Assembly: GCA_910586485.1 (NCBI GenBank)
Contig: CAJUIA010000031.1
Coordinates: 1 to 49,918, forward strand
DNA from: an uncultured Acetatifactor sp.
GTDB lineage: Bacteria > Bacillota > Clostridia > Lachnospirales > Lachnospiraceae
Direction: 5' to 3'
DNA length: 49,918 nt
Part shown: in pieces, positions 15,903 through 24,044 of the stretch
Position numbering within the stretch: position 1 is the first letter of the stretch
Layout of the letters: each line of letters starts with the position of its first letter
Notes under the pieces: model-generated
Databases searched by the model: none
Told to the model about the DNA's origin: nothing
What the model saw: only the letters and a program-made list of their open reading frames with translations
Position numbers and translations under genes: made by a program

Positions 15903-16025
15903 TGTATCATGCCATTTGTGCTGCTTTTGTTTTCTCATGTTAAATTATTTTTAGGAAACACTAACGAAACTATTGTTTTACCGGGACAATTAACAAACGC
16001 CCGAACAGGGCAGACAGGAGCCGAT

Positions 16026-16814
16026 ATGAAAATAAACTATCACACCCACACACAGCGCTGCCGGCACGCTCAGGGCAGCGAGGAAGATTATGTAAAAAGT
16101 GCACTTGCCGCCGGCGTGGAGCTTTTAGGCTTTTCCGATCATGCACCCTTTCCGGACAGGGACTTCGGGCTGCGAATGCCCTATACGGAGCTGACAGAAC
16201 ATATACAGACCATTGACTTGTTGACTGCAAAATATTCTGCTGATATAATTCTCTGTAAGGGCCTGGAAATTGAGTATCTTCCCGAATATCATGCTTATTA
16301 TGAGTCTCTTCTGGAAGAATGGAAGCTGGATTATCTGCTTTTGGGGGAACATTTCTACCGTAATTCGGCGGGAGAGCTATTCAACATTACCCAGGCGCAA
16401 AGCACGGAGGATTATCTTGATTATGCCCGCGCCGTGGTTCAGGCTATGGAAACCGGGTACTTTAGGATGGTGGCCCACCCTGACATTTTCGCCATGAATC
16501 ACTTTGCATGGGATCGAAACTGTGATGCTGCCTGCGATATGATTATTCATGCGGCTGTTTCCACCGGCACCCTCCTGGAGTTTAACGCCAACGGCTTTCG
16601 ACGGGGAATCCAGGACTATCCTGACGGAAAGCGGTATATGTATCCCCATCGCGCCTTTTGGGAAAAGGTCTCCGACTCTCACGCCTGCGTCATCATAGGC
16701 TCTGACTGCCATAACCCCGTGCAGGTCTGGGATCGGTGCCTTCCGGATTCCTATGAATATGTAAAGTCCCTAGGCATCCTCCCCATAGATATGCCGGACG
16801 CCGTATTGATATAG
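16026..16814 (+). CDS. PHP-family phosphoesterase, HisK-type histidinol-phosphatase
   Basis: A 262-residue PHP-domain protein: metal-binding motif HTHTQRCRH at the start, GFSDHAPF, LLGEHFYRN, AHPDIFAMNHF and the closing IIGSDCHNP. This set matches the HisK histidinol-phosphatase group, which converts histidinol phosphate to histidinol. No other his gene is nearby and the neighbours are sugar genes, so a role on another phosphorylated substrate cannot be excluded. I use the ATG at 16026, with AGGAG six bases upstream, rather than a longer in-frame extension into the regulatory region. Confidence 0.82.
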   Translation: MKINYHTHTQRCRHAQGSEEDYVKSALAAGVELLGFSDHAPFPDRDFGLRMPYTELTEHIQTIDLLTAKYSADIILCKGLEIEYLPEYHAYYESLLEEWKLDYLLLGEHFYRNSAGELFNITQAQSTEDYLDYARAVVQAMETGYFRMVAHPDIFAMNHFAWDRNCDAACDMIIHAAVSTGTLLEFNANGFRRGIQDYPDGKRYMYPHRAFWEKVSDSHACVIIGSDCHNPVQVWDRCLPDSYEYVKSLGILPIDMPDAVLI

Positions 16815-16889
16815 AAGCCTGAACGGCGGCAGGCAGGACCAGCCCCTCATAAAACAAGTGAATACCGCGTATATAACCAGGAGAAGCAT

Positions 16890-17900
16890 ATGAATATCAG
16901 AGACATTGCAAGGCTTGCCAATGTAACCCCCGGAACTGTTTCCAAGGTGCTGAACAATTATCCGGACATCAGCGAAGCCACCAGACAGCATGTGCTGCAG
17001 ATTATAGAAGAAAATCAATATGATCCGGGCACAAATTCCCGTGCCGCGAAATCTGCCGGTGCCGCCCAGATCGGGCTGGTAGTGGAAGGGGTATACAATG
17101 CTCTCTATAATTCTTTAGAGGAAATGCTCTCCATCCACCTGCACAACTCCGGTTATACCATTTTATCCTTTCACGATAATTATTACATACAGGACAAGCA
17201 GGAAAAATTTCAGGAATTGACCGCATATGCAGACAGACACAAGCTTTGCGGGCTTGTCTATATCGGCGGCAATTTTGAATGCGTTGCGCCTCAGCAGATG
17301 GAGCTGCTATCCTGCCCCACCATATTTGTCAACACCGTTCTGCCGCTGCACACGGAGCATACCTCTTATTCCAGTGTTCAGGTAAACCACTTTGAAACGG
17401 CGTATGCTCAGATGGGCTATCTCATCGGAAAAGGGCATCAGGAAATCTGTACTCTGATTTCTTCCCTGATCGACAACAGCGTCTACGGACTGCGCGTAAA
17501 GGGCTATCGGGCAGCGCTGAGCGAGCATCATTTAGAGCATAACTTCGACAACATCTTAGAGAGCGATTACCGATATGCCAAGGCCTACAGCGCCCTCACA
17601 AAGCATCTGCAGAAGCACCCTGAAACCACTGCCGTCTGCTGCGTGGCAGACATCATTGCTCCTGCCGTTATAAAGGCAATTCATGATTCCGGCAAGCTTC
17701 CCGGCAAGGATATAGAGATTATCAGCTTCGACGGTATCGAGATCATGAATTACTGCATCCCCACCGTCACTACTTTTGAACAGCCCCAGAAGGAGCTGGT
17801 GGAGCATACCTATCATCTGCTGCTGGGCCTCATTAATAAAGAGCGGGAGCATCAGCATATCACCTTCCAGACCAGGCTGATTAAGAACGAGTCCTGTTGA
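16890..17900 (+). CDS. LacI-family transcriptional regulator
   Basis: A 336-residue repressor. The N-terminal helix-turn-helix and hinge read NIRDIARLANVTPGTVSKVLN, the LacI hallmark. From residue about 60 follows a periplasmic-binding-like effector domain (IGLVVEGVYN, VYIGGNFE, DIEIISFDGIEIMNY). AGGAG lies six bases before the ATG. Position next to the maltodextrin operon and the GTTTCGT cluster suggests that it controls malEFG; the effector is probably a maltodextrin or glucose metabolite (inference). Confidence 0.93.
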   Translation: MNIRDIARLANVTPGTVSKVLNNYPDISEATRQHVLQIIEENQYDPGTNSRAAKSAGAAQIGLVVEGVYNALYNSLEEMLSIHLHNSGYTILSFHDNYYIQDKQEKFQELTAYADRHKLCGLVYIGGNFECVAPQQMELLSCPTIFVNTVLPLHTEHTSYSSVQVNHFETAYAQMGYLIGKGHQEICTLISSLIDNSVYGLRVKGYRAALSEHHLEHNFDNILESDYRYAKAYSALTKHLQKHPETTAVCCVADIIAPAVIKAIHDSGKLPGKDIEIISFDGIEIMNYCIPTVTTFEQPQKELVEHTYHLLLGLINKEREHQHITFQTRLIKNESC

Positions 17901-17922
17901 CATTTCCTTAAGGAAGCGCCAA

Positions 17923-18396
17923 TCAGGGCATCTCTTCCTCCTGTACGGCTGAGCATCCCTGCCCCGCGCAATCCCTGCAGTAGCCGTACAGCTCCAGCTT
18001 ATGACTGACTACGGTGAAATCCTCCGGCTCTCTGTCCAGACGGATATGGGCAAAAGGGCAGCTCCGCAAAGGAATTCTTTTATGGCATTGCAGACATACC
18101 GCATAATGAGTATGACTGCCCCTGTTTAAGGAATAGACCGCCGTATCCTCACCCATCCAGATGGTCTTTTCCACCAGTCCCAGCTCTTCAAAGGCTGTCA
18201 ATATGCGATACACAGTAGAAGGCGCATAATCCTTCCCGTCGGCCTCACGCTCCGCCAGATGATAAATCTGGGCGGCATTCAGCGGTTCTTCTGCATTCCA
18301 CAAAATCCTGTATACACTTTTTCGCTGTCTGGTCCATTTCAATCCCTGAGGATACTCCAGTTCATCCATTCCGTTTCTTTCCATTCCCGAATCCAT
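17923..18396 (-). CDS. Fur-family metal regulator (Zur/Fur-like)
   Basis: A 157-residue Fur-type repressor with a winged helix (TRQRKSVYRILWNAEEPLNA, then STVYRILTAFEELGLVEK), the metal-sensing HTHYAVCLQCHKRIPL segment and a C-terminal CRDCAGQGC structural zinc site. The second gene of a unit with the upstream transporter (37-base gap). The Fur-like palindrome at 19380-19414 at the unit's promoter suggests the pair is autorepressed by metal. Whether it senses Zn, Mn or Fe cannot be settled from sequence; the two Cys pairs favour a Zur-like protein. Confidence 0.88.
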   Translation of the reverse strand: MDSGMERNGMDELEYPQGLKWTRQRKSVYRILWNAEEPLNAAQIYHLAEREADGKDYAPSTVYRILTAFEELGLVEKTIWMGEDTAVYSLNRGSHTHYAVCLQCHKRIPLRSCPFAHIRLDREPEDFTVVSHKLELYGYCRDCAGQGCSAVQEEEMP

Positions 18397-18433
18397 CCTT
18401 TACCTGCCTGGGCCCTTCCTTCCTGGCCCGACC

Positions 18434-19294
18434 CTACGCCACAGCCATCGTCACCAGCTCTATGACGATTCCGGACAAAACGCCAATGCCATATAACGCA
18501 GCCAATATTCCCATATTCTCTTTTTTATGGTGATTGACCCGAAACAGCACCAGCAGGCCCACGCCGCTGCCTGTCAGCAGTCCCGCCATGGCTGACCCGA
18601 TGCCAATAATTCCTTCCAGATACAGCTGCGTAATGACCACGGACCCGGCACAGTTAGGTATCAATCCCACCAAGCCCGCCAACAGCGGCCCTGCAAGCGG
18701 CCTATTTAAAATCAAATTCGCCAGCGCTTCCTCCCCAACGAAAAACAACAGCAGATTCAGCAGGAAAGTAATGAATAGAATAAAAAGGGCAATGCGAACG
18801 GTATGAGAAAGTGCGGAGCGGAAAATTCCTTTTTCACAGCGGCAATGCTCATGCTCACAGATCTCATGGATATGACTGCCGTGGATATGAGCACGTGCGC
18901 CCTTTCTCCCAAGCAGCAGATCCGTCAAAAGCCCGGCTGCAATACCGATTCCTGCCTTGGCCAGCAAAATCCCGGCAATGCTTTTCAACGGCGCCTTCTC
19001 CGAAATCAGCACAGGCAGCATCTCGTCCGAGGTAGAAAGGTAAACGGCCATCAGCGTTCCCAGCGTAATCACTCTTCCTGCATAAAGATTAGAGGCCGCC
19101 GTGGAAAATCCGCACTGAGGCACAATCCCCAGCGCTCCGCCGATCACAGGCCCAAAGCGCCCTGCTTTCCTCATCAAACCCTCCGTCTTTTCCCCTGCCT
19201 TATGTTCCAGATATTCCATGGCAAGATAAGTAAGAAGTAAAAAAGGAAGCAGCTTTATGACGTCCAATAAAGTATCTATAATAACCTCCGGCAT
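18434..19294 (-). CDS. Putative metal transporter, ArsP_2/DUF2899-like
   Basis: A 286-residue protein with about eight membrane spans in two similar halves. Each half carries a Pro-Cys/Pro-Asn-Cys motif in a helix (GIVPQCGFSTAAS and GLIPNCAGSVVIT). A cytoplasmic loop between them is very rich in metal ligands (HIHGSHIHEICEHEHCRC, about residues 136-153). This matches the family annotated as putative manganese or arsenic efflux permeases. The loop and the adjacent Fur-family gene point to a divalent-metal role, but the ion is not known. First gene of the metal unit. Confidence 0.8.
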   Translation of the reverse strand: MPEVIIDTLLDVIKLLPFLLLTYLAMEYLEHKAGEKTEGLMRKAGRFGPVIGGALGIVPQCGFSTAASNLYAGRVITLGTLMAVYLSTSDEMLPVLISEKAPLKSIAGILLAKAGIGIAAGLLTDLLLGRKGARAHIHGSHIHEICEHEHCRCEKGIFRSALSHTVRIALFILFITFLLNLLLFFVGEEALANLILNRPLAGPLLAGLVGLIPNCAGSVVITQLYLEGIIGIGSAMAGLLTGSGVGLLVLFRVNHHKKENMGILAALYGIGVLSGIVIELVTMAVA

Positions 19295-19306
19295 AACATA
19301 TCCTTT

Positions 19307-19338
19307 CTATAACAAAATACTGCTATAACAAAATACTG
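19307..19338. repeat. Perfect tandem 16-bp repeat in leader
   Basis: CTATAACAAAATACTG occurs twice head to tail (19307-19322 and 19323-19338), just upstream of the transporter start, within the leader transcribed from the promoter at 19417-19445. It probably arose by slippage. Confidence 0.8.
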
Positions 19339-19379
19339 TATCTGCTCTTTTTGCGCCTTCGCCATATAACCACAAAGGC

Positions 19380-19414
19380 CCCAGAATGCAAATGCAATTC
19401 ATTCGCATCTGGGA
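19380..19414. promoter_or_regulatory. Fur-family operator palindrome
   Basis: CCCAGAATGC...AAATG and CATTCGCATCTGGG form a long imperfect inverted repeat around CAATT; its core is GCAAATG-CAATT-CATTCGC. It covers the expected start site of the promoter at 19417-19445, so a bound Fur-family protein would block transcription. Confidence 0.6.
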
Positions 19415-19416
19415 CC

Positions 19417-19445
19417 ATCATACTTACCCTCTTCCGGTTTGTCAA
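19417..19445 (-). promoter_or_regulatory. Promoter of the metal transporter unit
   Basis: Minus-strand TTGACA (19440-19445), 17-base spacer, TATGAT (19417-19422). The start site (about 19410) falls in the palindrome. The -35 box touches the end of the upstream gene. Confidence 0.75.
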
Positions 19446-19446
19446 G

Positions 19447-20055
19447 TTAATTTTTATCCATTGCGCCGTATATGCCTGTGGACTTCACATTATTTTCCCT
19501 GTTTATGTCTTCCGTCCATTTTGCCACCAGCTCTTCAAATGCTGCTGCCGCTTCCTCCTGAATGATATTCACGGGATGATCCTTATCATCCTTTAAATTT
19601 TCCCTGGCTACAATCAGCGTCATGATCTCTCTGCCCTCTTTATCATAGAGACTCATCCAGTTTGAGTGCATCCCGCCGTTGACCATGCCCACCTGGCTTT
19701 TTTCCACTACAAAGCTGCCCTCCGGCTCCAGCCGCTTCTTGACATTCTGAAGCTTTATCACATGGATCCTGTCGTCGTTAAATGCAATCGCATAGTACCA
19801 AAAGTAGGTCTGCGCGCAATTTCCGTAATACTTTTCCAGCTCCCAGATGCCATATGCCGGAACATAATTTTCCAGATCCGGAACCACCTCCTTCAGCATC
19901 TCCTTCAGCCGATTCATATCCTCTCCTGTTTTTGCCTGCTTTTCATTATAGCTTTCACGTATCACCATGACGATAAATGAACCCCCCATAAAAGCTATAA
20001 TCAACAGGGCTACCGGCCAAAGCCGTATAATTCCTATTAACTGTATCATCTTCAC
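19447..20055 (-). CDS. Membrane-anchored hypothetical protein
   Basis: A 202-residue protein with one N-terminal membrane segment (about residues 8-32, LWPVALLIIAFMGGSFIVMV) and a soluble remainder rich in charged residues. A basic N-terminal flank suggests the body is outside or at the membrane face. No known motif is seen. The start is either GTG at 20055 or ATG at 20049, both served by GGAGG. A promoter lies 36 bases upstream. I do not recognise the family. Confidence 0.75.
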   Translation of the reverse strand: MKMIQLIGIIRLWPVALLIIAFMGGSFIVMVIRESYNEKQAKTGEDMNRLKEMLKEVVPDLENYVPAYGIWELEKYYGNCAQTYFWYYAIAFNDDRIHVIKLQNVKKRLEPEGSFVVEKSQVGMVNGGMHSNWMSLYDKEGREIMTLIVARENLKDDKDHPVNIIQEEAAAAFEELVAKWTEDINRENNVKSTGIYGAMDKN

Positions 20056-20090
20056 TTCGCCTCCGCAGCTTTCATAATTGTCATAATAAA

Positions 20091-20119
20091 ATGTTACTCT
20101 CCGAAAGTGAAAATGTCAA
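20091..20119 (-). promoter_or_regulatory. Promoter of the membrane-anchored protein gene
   Basis: Minus-strand TTGACA (20114-20119), 17-base spacer, TAACAT (20091-20096). Confidence 0.55.
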
Positions 20120-20187
20120 CTACCTGACGCAAGATCGTTTTACTTTTCGTAGAAATGTTACTGAGCGGCTTCCTTCCCAGCCTCTTC

Positions 20188-21108
20188 CTATTTCCCCGAA
20201 AGCTCCCGGAGAATCACACGAATCCCTTTAACCACGTCTACCATATTCTGGCTCACCAAATCGTCCGGCATCCGCAGTGTAATATCTTCTTTCATTTCCA
20301 CCGTTACTGCAAGCAGATCCAGCATACACAGCTTCTCTCCTTTTAAGCGGATCCCCATTATGGAAAATTTTTCCTCCAGCCTGCCTAATACCTCCGCAGG
20401 CTTTTCCATTCTAACAGCGGCTGTCCACTCCGGAAGCAGCAGTTTCGCCTCCAGCCCCTCCGTCTGCAGGAAAAAGCTCTCCCCGGAATCCGTTTCCTCC
20501 CGGTTCATAATCGCCAGCAGGAAAAAGCACTGCAGCCGGGACAGCTTTTTATCCCGTAAAGACAGGCTGAAATCCCGCAAGTCACTCAAATCCACCTCAA
20601 ACATGTCTTCCGCCTGCTCCAGCGACATATATTTGTGATCCTCCCACACGGGAAACAGTTGATCCAGCATCTTGTTTCGACTGCAGAAATGTTCCCGCAT
20701 GACTCCGTAGAGCATAGCCCCATTCACCATATCCGGTCCGTCGCTTAAGTACAGCTCCGTCAGCGGTTCCTCTCGCCCTTCTGAATAAATCCGGGCATAT
20801 ATAACATCTCCGTCCAAGCTCCCTTTTATGATCAGGTGACAGGTTTCTTCCCTTGTTGCCCCCGTGATCTCTGCCAGAATATCCAACAGCATCCTTGGCT
20901 TTTTCCCAAGTTCTTCCCGGTCCAGTTTTACTTCCAGGGTATACTCCAGCTTCTGAAGATTCAGAATTTCTGCCATGTCCCCCGCCGCCCTGTACGCCGG
21001 ATAAAAATAGATCACCACGCCTGCCGCTGCCGCCAACAGCAAAAACAACAGCACCAGGAAAATTTTAAGGCCTGTATGCCGCTTCTTTTTTCCACCATTT
21101 TGTCCCAT
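20188..21108 (-). CDS. Membrane-anchored hypothetical protein
   Basis: A 306-residue protein: a basic start (MGQNGGKKKRHTG), one membrane helix (about residues 14-35), then a predicted extracytoplasmic domain with alternating strands and acidic helices (for example SLEQAEDMFEVDLSDLRDFS). Nothing beyond the anchor is recognisable. It follows the RlmI-type gene by 20 bases on the same strand and could be co-transcribed with it, though no functional link is evident. Confidence 0.75.
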   Translation of the reverse strand: MGQNGGKKKRHTGLKIFLVLLFLLLAAAAGVVIYFYPAYRAAGDMAEILNLQKLEYTLEVKLDREELGKKPRMLLDILAEITGATREETCHLIIKGSLDGDVIYARIYSEGREEPLTELYLSDGPDMVNGAMLYGVMREHFCSRNKMLDQLFPVWEDHKYMSLEQAEDMFEVDLSDLRDFSLSLRDKKLSRLQCFFLLAIMNREETDSGESFFLQTEGLEAKLLLPEWTAAVRMEKPAEVLGRLEEKFSIMGIRLKGEKLCMLDLLAVTVEMKEDITLRMPDDLVSQNMVDVVKGIRVILRELSGK

Positions 21109-21128
21109 TCATTTCTCCCTGCACCGTC

Positions 21129-22331
21129 TCAGCGCTCGCTCACCACCTGAAAGATATAAAACTTCAAATAATAGCTTTGGTCCGCCGCCCAAAGAATGGG
21201 ATGGTCCGGCCCCTGCGTGCGAAACTCCACCTGGCGCAGCCGCTTATGGGCACCGACGGCCGCCTCTCGAATCGTCTTAGCAAACAAGTCCGGATCCATA
21301 AAGTGAGAGCAGGAGCAGGTGGCCAGAAAGCCGCCGTCTTTCACAAGCTTCATCCCCCGCAGATTAATCTCCCGGTATCCCTTGACGGCATTTTTTACAG
21401 AATTCCGGGATTTGGTAAAGGCCGGAGGATCCAGTATGACCACGTCATAGCACTCCCCCGCTGTCTCCAGCTGCGGAAGCAGTTCAAACACGTCGGCACA
21501 TTTAAAGCTGACAATATTCTCCAATCCGTTCAGCCTTGCATTTTCTGCCGCCTGATCTATGGCCGTCTGCGAAGCATCCACTCCCAGCACACTTGCCGCC
21601 CCGGCGGCTCCTGCATTCAGTGCAAAGGAGCCTGTATGTGTAAAACAGTCCAGCACCTTCTTTCCCTTACAAAAACGCCGGATTGCCGCCCTGTTGTTTT
21701 TCTGGTCCAGGAAAAATCCCGTCTTCTGCCCATCCTCCACATCTACCAGATAGCGCACGCCGTTTTCCAGGATTTCCACCTTTGTGTCAAAGGCTTCCCC
21801 GATAAAGCCCTTACTGCACTCCATTCCCTCCCGCAGACGTACCTTTGCATCGCTGCGCTCATACACTCCGCGGATCACGATACCGTCCTCCGCCAGCACC
21901 TTTTTCAGACTCTCCACAATGGTAAGCTTCCATCTGTCGATTCCCAGCGCAAGAGACTCCACCACCAGCACATCCGCAAACTTATCCACTACAATGCCTG
22001 GTAAGAAATCCGCCTCCCCAAAGATCACCCGGCAGCTTAAGGTATCAATACATTCCTTTCGGTAATTCCAGGCATCCCGCACCCGCTGCTCCATAAAAGC
22101 CTCGTCAATTACCGTATCCTTTTTTCTGGAAAGCATTCTTACCCGGATTTTTGAGTTTGTGTTAATGTATCCGCAGCCCATGCCGTATCCGTCAAAGTCC
22201 CGGACCTCCACCACATCCCCGTTTTTGAAGCTGCCAAGGACAGAATCTATCTCATTATCATACACCCACATCCCTCCGCTTTTTAAGCCTCGCCCCTCGC
22301 CCTTTTTCAATGTCACGATTGTATGATACAT
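21129..22331 (-). CDS. rlmI: RlmI-type 23S rRNA cytosine-C5 methyltransferase
   Basis: A 400-residue protein with an N-terminal PUA domain (about residues 1-75) that binds RNA, a middle region, and a C-terminal SAM-dependent methyltransferase: KVLDCFTHTGSFALNAGAAG (SAM loop), VLGVDASQTA, and the catalytic-type motif VILDPPAFTKSRN, followed by TCSCSHFM with the active-site Cys region. The order and length match RlmI/RlmK-like enzymes that make m5C in 23S rRNA. The exact target base is an inference from the family. Confidence 0.9.
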   Translation of the reverse strand: MYHTIVTLKKGEGRGLKSGGMWVYDNEIDSVLGSFKNGDVVEVRDFDGYGMGCGYINTNSKIRVRMLSRKKDTVIDEAFMEQRVRDAWNYRKECIDTLSCRVIFGEADFLPGIVVDKFADVLVVESLALGIDRWKLTIVESLKKVLAEDGIVIRGVYERSDAKVRLREGMECSKGFIGEAFDTKVEILENGVRYLVDVEDGQKTGFFLDQKNNRAAIRRFCKGKKVLDCFTHTGSFALNAGAAGAASVLGVDASQTAIDQAAENARLNGLENIVSFKCADVFELLPQLETAGECYDVVILDPPAFTKSRNSVKNAVKGYREINLRGMKLVKDGGFLATCSCSHFMDPDLFAKTIREAAVGAHKRLRQVEFRTQGPDHPILWAADQSYYLKFYIFQVVSER

Positions 22332-22397
22332 AAATTCTCTCCTTTATCATTGATATTTCCACTTTAGCGGTTTGGCGGCGATCTGTCAAGAAATCAA

Positions 22398-22429
22398 AAA
22401 TACGAACGCAAGGCGTTCGTATTTGGAAC
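22398..22429 (-). terminator. Terminator after the C39-like gene
   Basis: A perfect 12-bp stem AAATACGAACGC/GCGTTCGTATTT (22398-22409 and 22413-22424) with a three-base loop. On the minus strand it ends in a T-rich tract, 13 bases past the stop of the C39-like gene. Confidence 0.8.
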
Positions 22430-22436
22430 CAGCATT

Positions 22437-22799
22437 TTAAGATTCTTTGAAAATGGCTAAAAATGACGTTATCTTTCCATAGGAATATTCTCCGTCGATC
22501 AATCCAAATTCAGGATCATAGTACTTATTATCATATAACAAGGTCCAATGAGTATAGCCTGCGTTTGTATGAACCGTCAAAATAAAATATTTGTATGGCT
22601 CCGGATTCTTTTTGGAAATACGGGTATTCCGTTCCGCATGTTTCACCCCATAAAAATCCAGAATTTCCATCAGCTGGCCTATGCTCGCAGGGCCGCTTGT
22701 CCTCATATCCTTAATTACTTCCTCTATATCCCTGCCTGTAATCATTGCAATACATGCCTGACCACAGGTCTCAGGGGTCGGCTGCATAATCAGCTCCAT
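22437..22799 (-). CDS. Stand-alone C39-like papain-fold peptidase
   Basis: A 120-residue single-domain protein. It shows the C39/papain-like triad in order: oxyanion Gln Q6 with nucleophile C12 in MQPTPETCGQACIAM, H84 in GYTHWTLLYD and D95 in KYYDPEFG. C39 domains normally sit at the N-terminus of bacteriocin exporters and cut double-glycine leaders; here there is no transporter domain, no signal peptide and no neighbouring peptide precursor. It could be a free cytoplasmic protease or a toxin/effector-like enzyme. AAGGAG lies upstream and a strong terminator follows, so it is monocistronic. Confidence 0.8.
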   Translation of the reverse strand: MELIMQPTPETCGQACIAMITGRDIEEVIKDMRTSGPASIGQLMEILDFYGVKHAERNTRISKKNPEPYKYFILTVHTNAGYTHWTLLYDNKYYDPEFGLIDGEYSYGKITSFLAIFKES

Positions 22800-22877
22800 G
22801 ATCCTTCTCCTTCCCGCTTACGCTCTCGTGAAAATCAAATCATTGTAACGTGTTTCGTTTACATCAAGTCTCAAAAA

Positions 22878-23615
22878 TTACGAAAAGTTTGTAAAGCTGT
22901 CCGTTTTCGACACACTGTCCACGTGCATGTATACATCCATACAGGTAATGCCGTCTTTTTCATACACATGCTCAAAGCAGGACAGGATGTTCTCTCTGGG
23001 CTTTTCCCGGAATCCGTTTGCCTGCAGGGATTCCAGTATCTTCTTATATGCTCCGGGAATCCTCTGGAAGGCGGCCGCAAAAGGATCATAAACGGTAATT
23101 ACCGCATACTCCGCATCCTTCTGATCGGCATACTCGACTCCCGGACAGTCGGTTTCAAAGCCCTCCGGCAGTATATATGCCGCTACATACCCGTGAAGAC
23201 CGAATCTGTTCTGCAGCTCCGGTGAGACATACGGAAAATCCCAGCCGATTCTCATGGCATCCGGCTGCAGCTCCAGCAGGCCGGACCGTCTGGCCCAGTT
23301 CTCCAAATAAGCGTTAACATCGTCCTCCGGGTTTGGCGTAACCATAACATACCTGGCCATTTTAAAACCTTTTACACTCTTTATTGTAATTTCCGAATAA
23401 ATCCGGTCACAGGCGTCCATATCTTCCATGATCAATGAATCCAGCCTGCAGGAAAATACATCACTCAAGGCCACCAGCTTATTCAGCTCCGGAATGATCT
23501 CATCCGCTTCCCATCTGGATATTGTCTGACGGGATACGGACATGATCTCCGCCAGCTGCTCCTGTGTAATCCTTTTCTGTTTTCTTAAATACTGAATATT
23601 CTTCCCCAGACTCAT
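22878..23615 (-). CDS. XRE-family regulator with effector-binding-like C-terminus
   Basis: A 245-residue regulator. Residues 3-60 are a Cro/C1-type helix-turn-helix (LGKNIQYLRKQKRITQEQLA, SVSRQTISRWE). The remainder (about 85-245) resembles the GyrI/AraC effector-binding fold (VKGFKMARYVMVTPNPEDDV, HGYVAAYILPEGFE, YAVITVYDPFAAAFQRIPGA), which senses small hydrophobic ligands. I use the ATG at 23615, with GGAGGGG upstream, instead of a longer frame starting near 23753. The target is unknown; the C39-like gene downstream is a possible one. Confidence 0.85.
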   Translation of the reverse strand: MSLGKNIQYLRKQKRITQEQLAEIMSVSRQTISRWEADEIIPELNKLVALSDVFSCRLDSLIMEDMDACDRIYSEITIKSVKGFKMARYVMVTPNPEDDVNAYLENWARRSGLLELQPDAMRIGWDFPYVSPELQNRFGLHGYVAAYILPEGFETDCPGVEYADQKDAEYAVITVYDPFAAAFQRIPGAYKKILESLQANGFREKPRENILSCFEHVYEKDGITCMDVYMHVDSVSKTDSFTNFS

Positions 23616-23782
23616 AATTACCCCTCCTGCCCCCTTATTATTGCATGGCAGCTGCCAAATGAAAACCACACGAAAAACGATGTTTCGGCAAATTCTGTCA
23701 ACCGGTGCTTTACATTCCAGCGCACCGTTTTCCGCCGCGTTCCTGCCGCCCATAAACCACTGTCATACCTTTTTGTCAAATC

Positions 23783-23821
23783 TTTTCTATATCTTATTGG
23801 TTTTTTTCTATATCTTATTCG
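23783..23821. repeat. Two 18-bp direct repeats, 21-bp period
   Basis: TTTTCTATATCTTATTGG (23783-23800) and TTTTCTATATCTTATTCG (23804-23821) differ at one base. They lie between the XRE gene and tRNA-Pro. The two-helical-turn spacing fits tandem regulator sites, possibly for the XRE protein, whose candidate -35 box TTGACA is at 23774-23779. Confidence 0.7.
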
Positions 23822-23829
23822 TTTTTTAC

Positions 23830-23858
23830 TTGACATTCAATCTCATTTTATTTATTAT
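23830..23858 (+). promoter_or_regulatory. Promoter of tRNA-Pro
   Basis: TTGACA (23830-23835), 17-base spacer, TATTAT (23853-23858). The start is about 30 bases before the tRNA. Confidence 0.8.
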
Positions 23859-23893
23859 TTTACTGTTGGCAGTACATTACTGCTCCTATACAT

Positions 23894-23967
23894 CGGCGCG
23901 TGGCTCAGCTTGGTAGAGCGCTGCGTTCGGGACGCAGAGGTCGCGTGTTCGAATCACGTCGCGCCGA
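23894..23967 (+). tRNA. tRNA-Pro (anticodon CGG)
   Basis: A complete 74-base cloverleaf: acceptor CGGCGCG/CGCGCCG, D-arm GCTC/GAGC, anticodon stem CTGCG/CGCAG around TTCGGGA (anticodon CGG), T-arm with TTCGAAT, discriminator A. CCA is not encoded. Confidence 0.97.
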
Positions 23968-23997
23968 TTTGCCTTTCGTAAAAAATGTTTAGCAAAG

Positions 23998-24044
23998 AAT
24001 AAGCATCCTCAACTTTGGACGGTCAGGGATGCTTATTTCTTTTT
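23998..24044 (+). terminator. Terminator after tRNA-Pro
   Basis: AATAAGCATCC (23998-24008) and GGATGCTTATT (24027-24037) form a perfect 11-bp stem, followed by TCTTTTT. Confidence 0.8.

Larger units (their letters stand above)
15753..15970. promoter_or_regulatory. Cluster of GTTTCGT operator-like sites
   Basis: GTTTCGT or its complement ACGAAAC occurs five times between the divergent malE and PHP genes: 15754-15760, 15770-15776, 15786-15792, 15821-15827 and 15964-15970. The first two face each other as TGTTTCGT/ACGAAACA with a nine-base spacer that contains GTGCAC. The fourth sits between the -35 and -10 boxes of the malE promoter. These fit operators of a sugar-responsive repressor, most simply the LacI-family protein encoded at 16890. 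Confidence 0.55.

Noticed and set aside
15762..16025. Extension of the PHP frame into the intergenic region
   Set aside because: It crosses promoters and operator-like sites; the ATG at 16026 has AGGAG and starts directly at the PHP motif.
23783..23821. Repeats considered as a CRISPR fragment
   Set aside because: Only two units with a three-base gap, no spacers of constant length and no cas genes.
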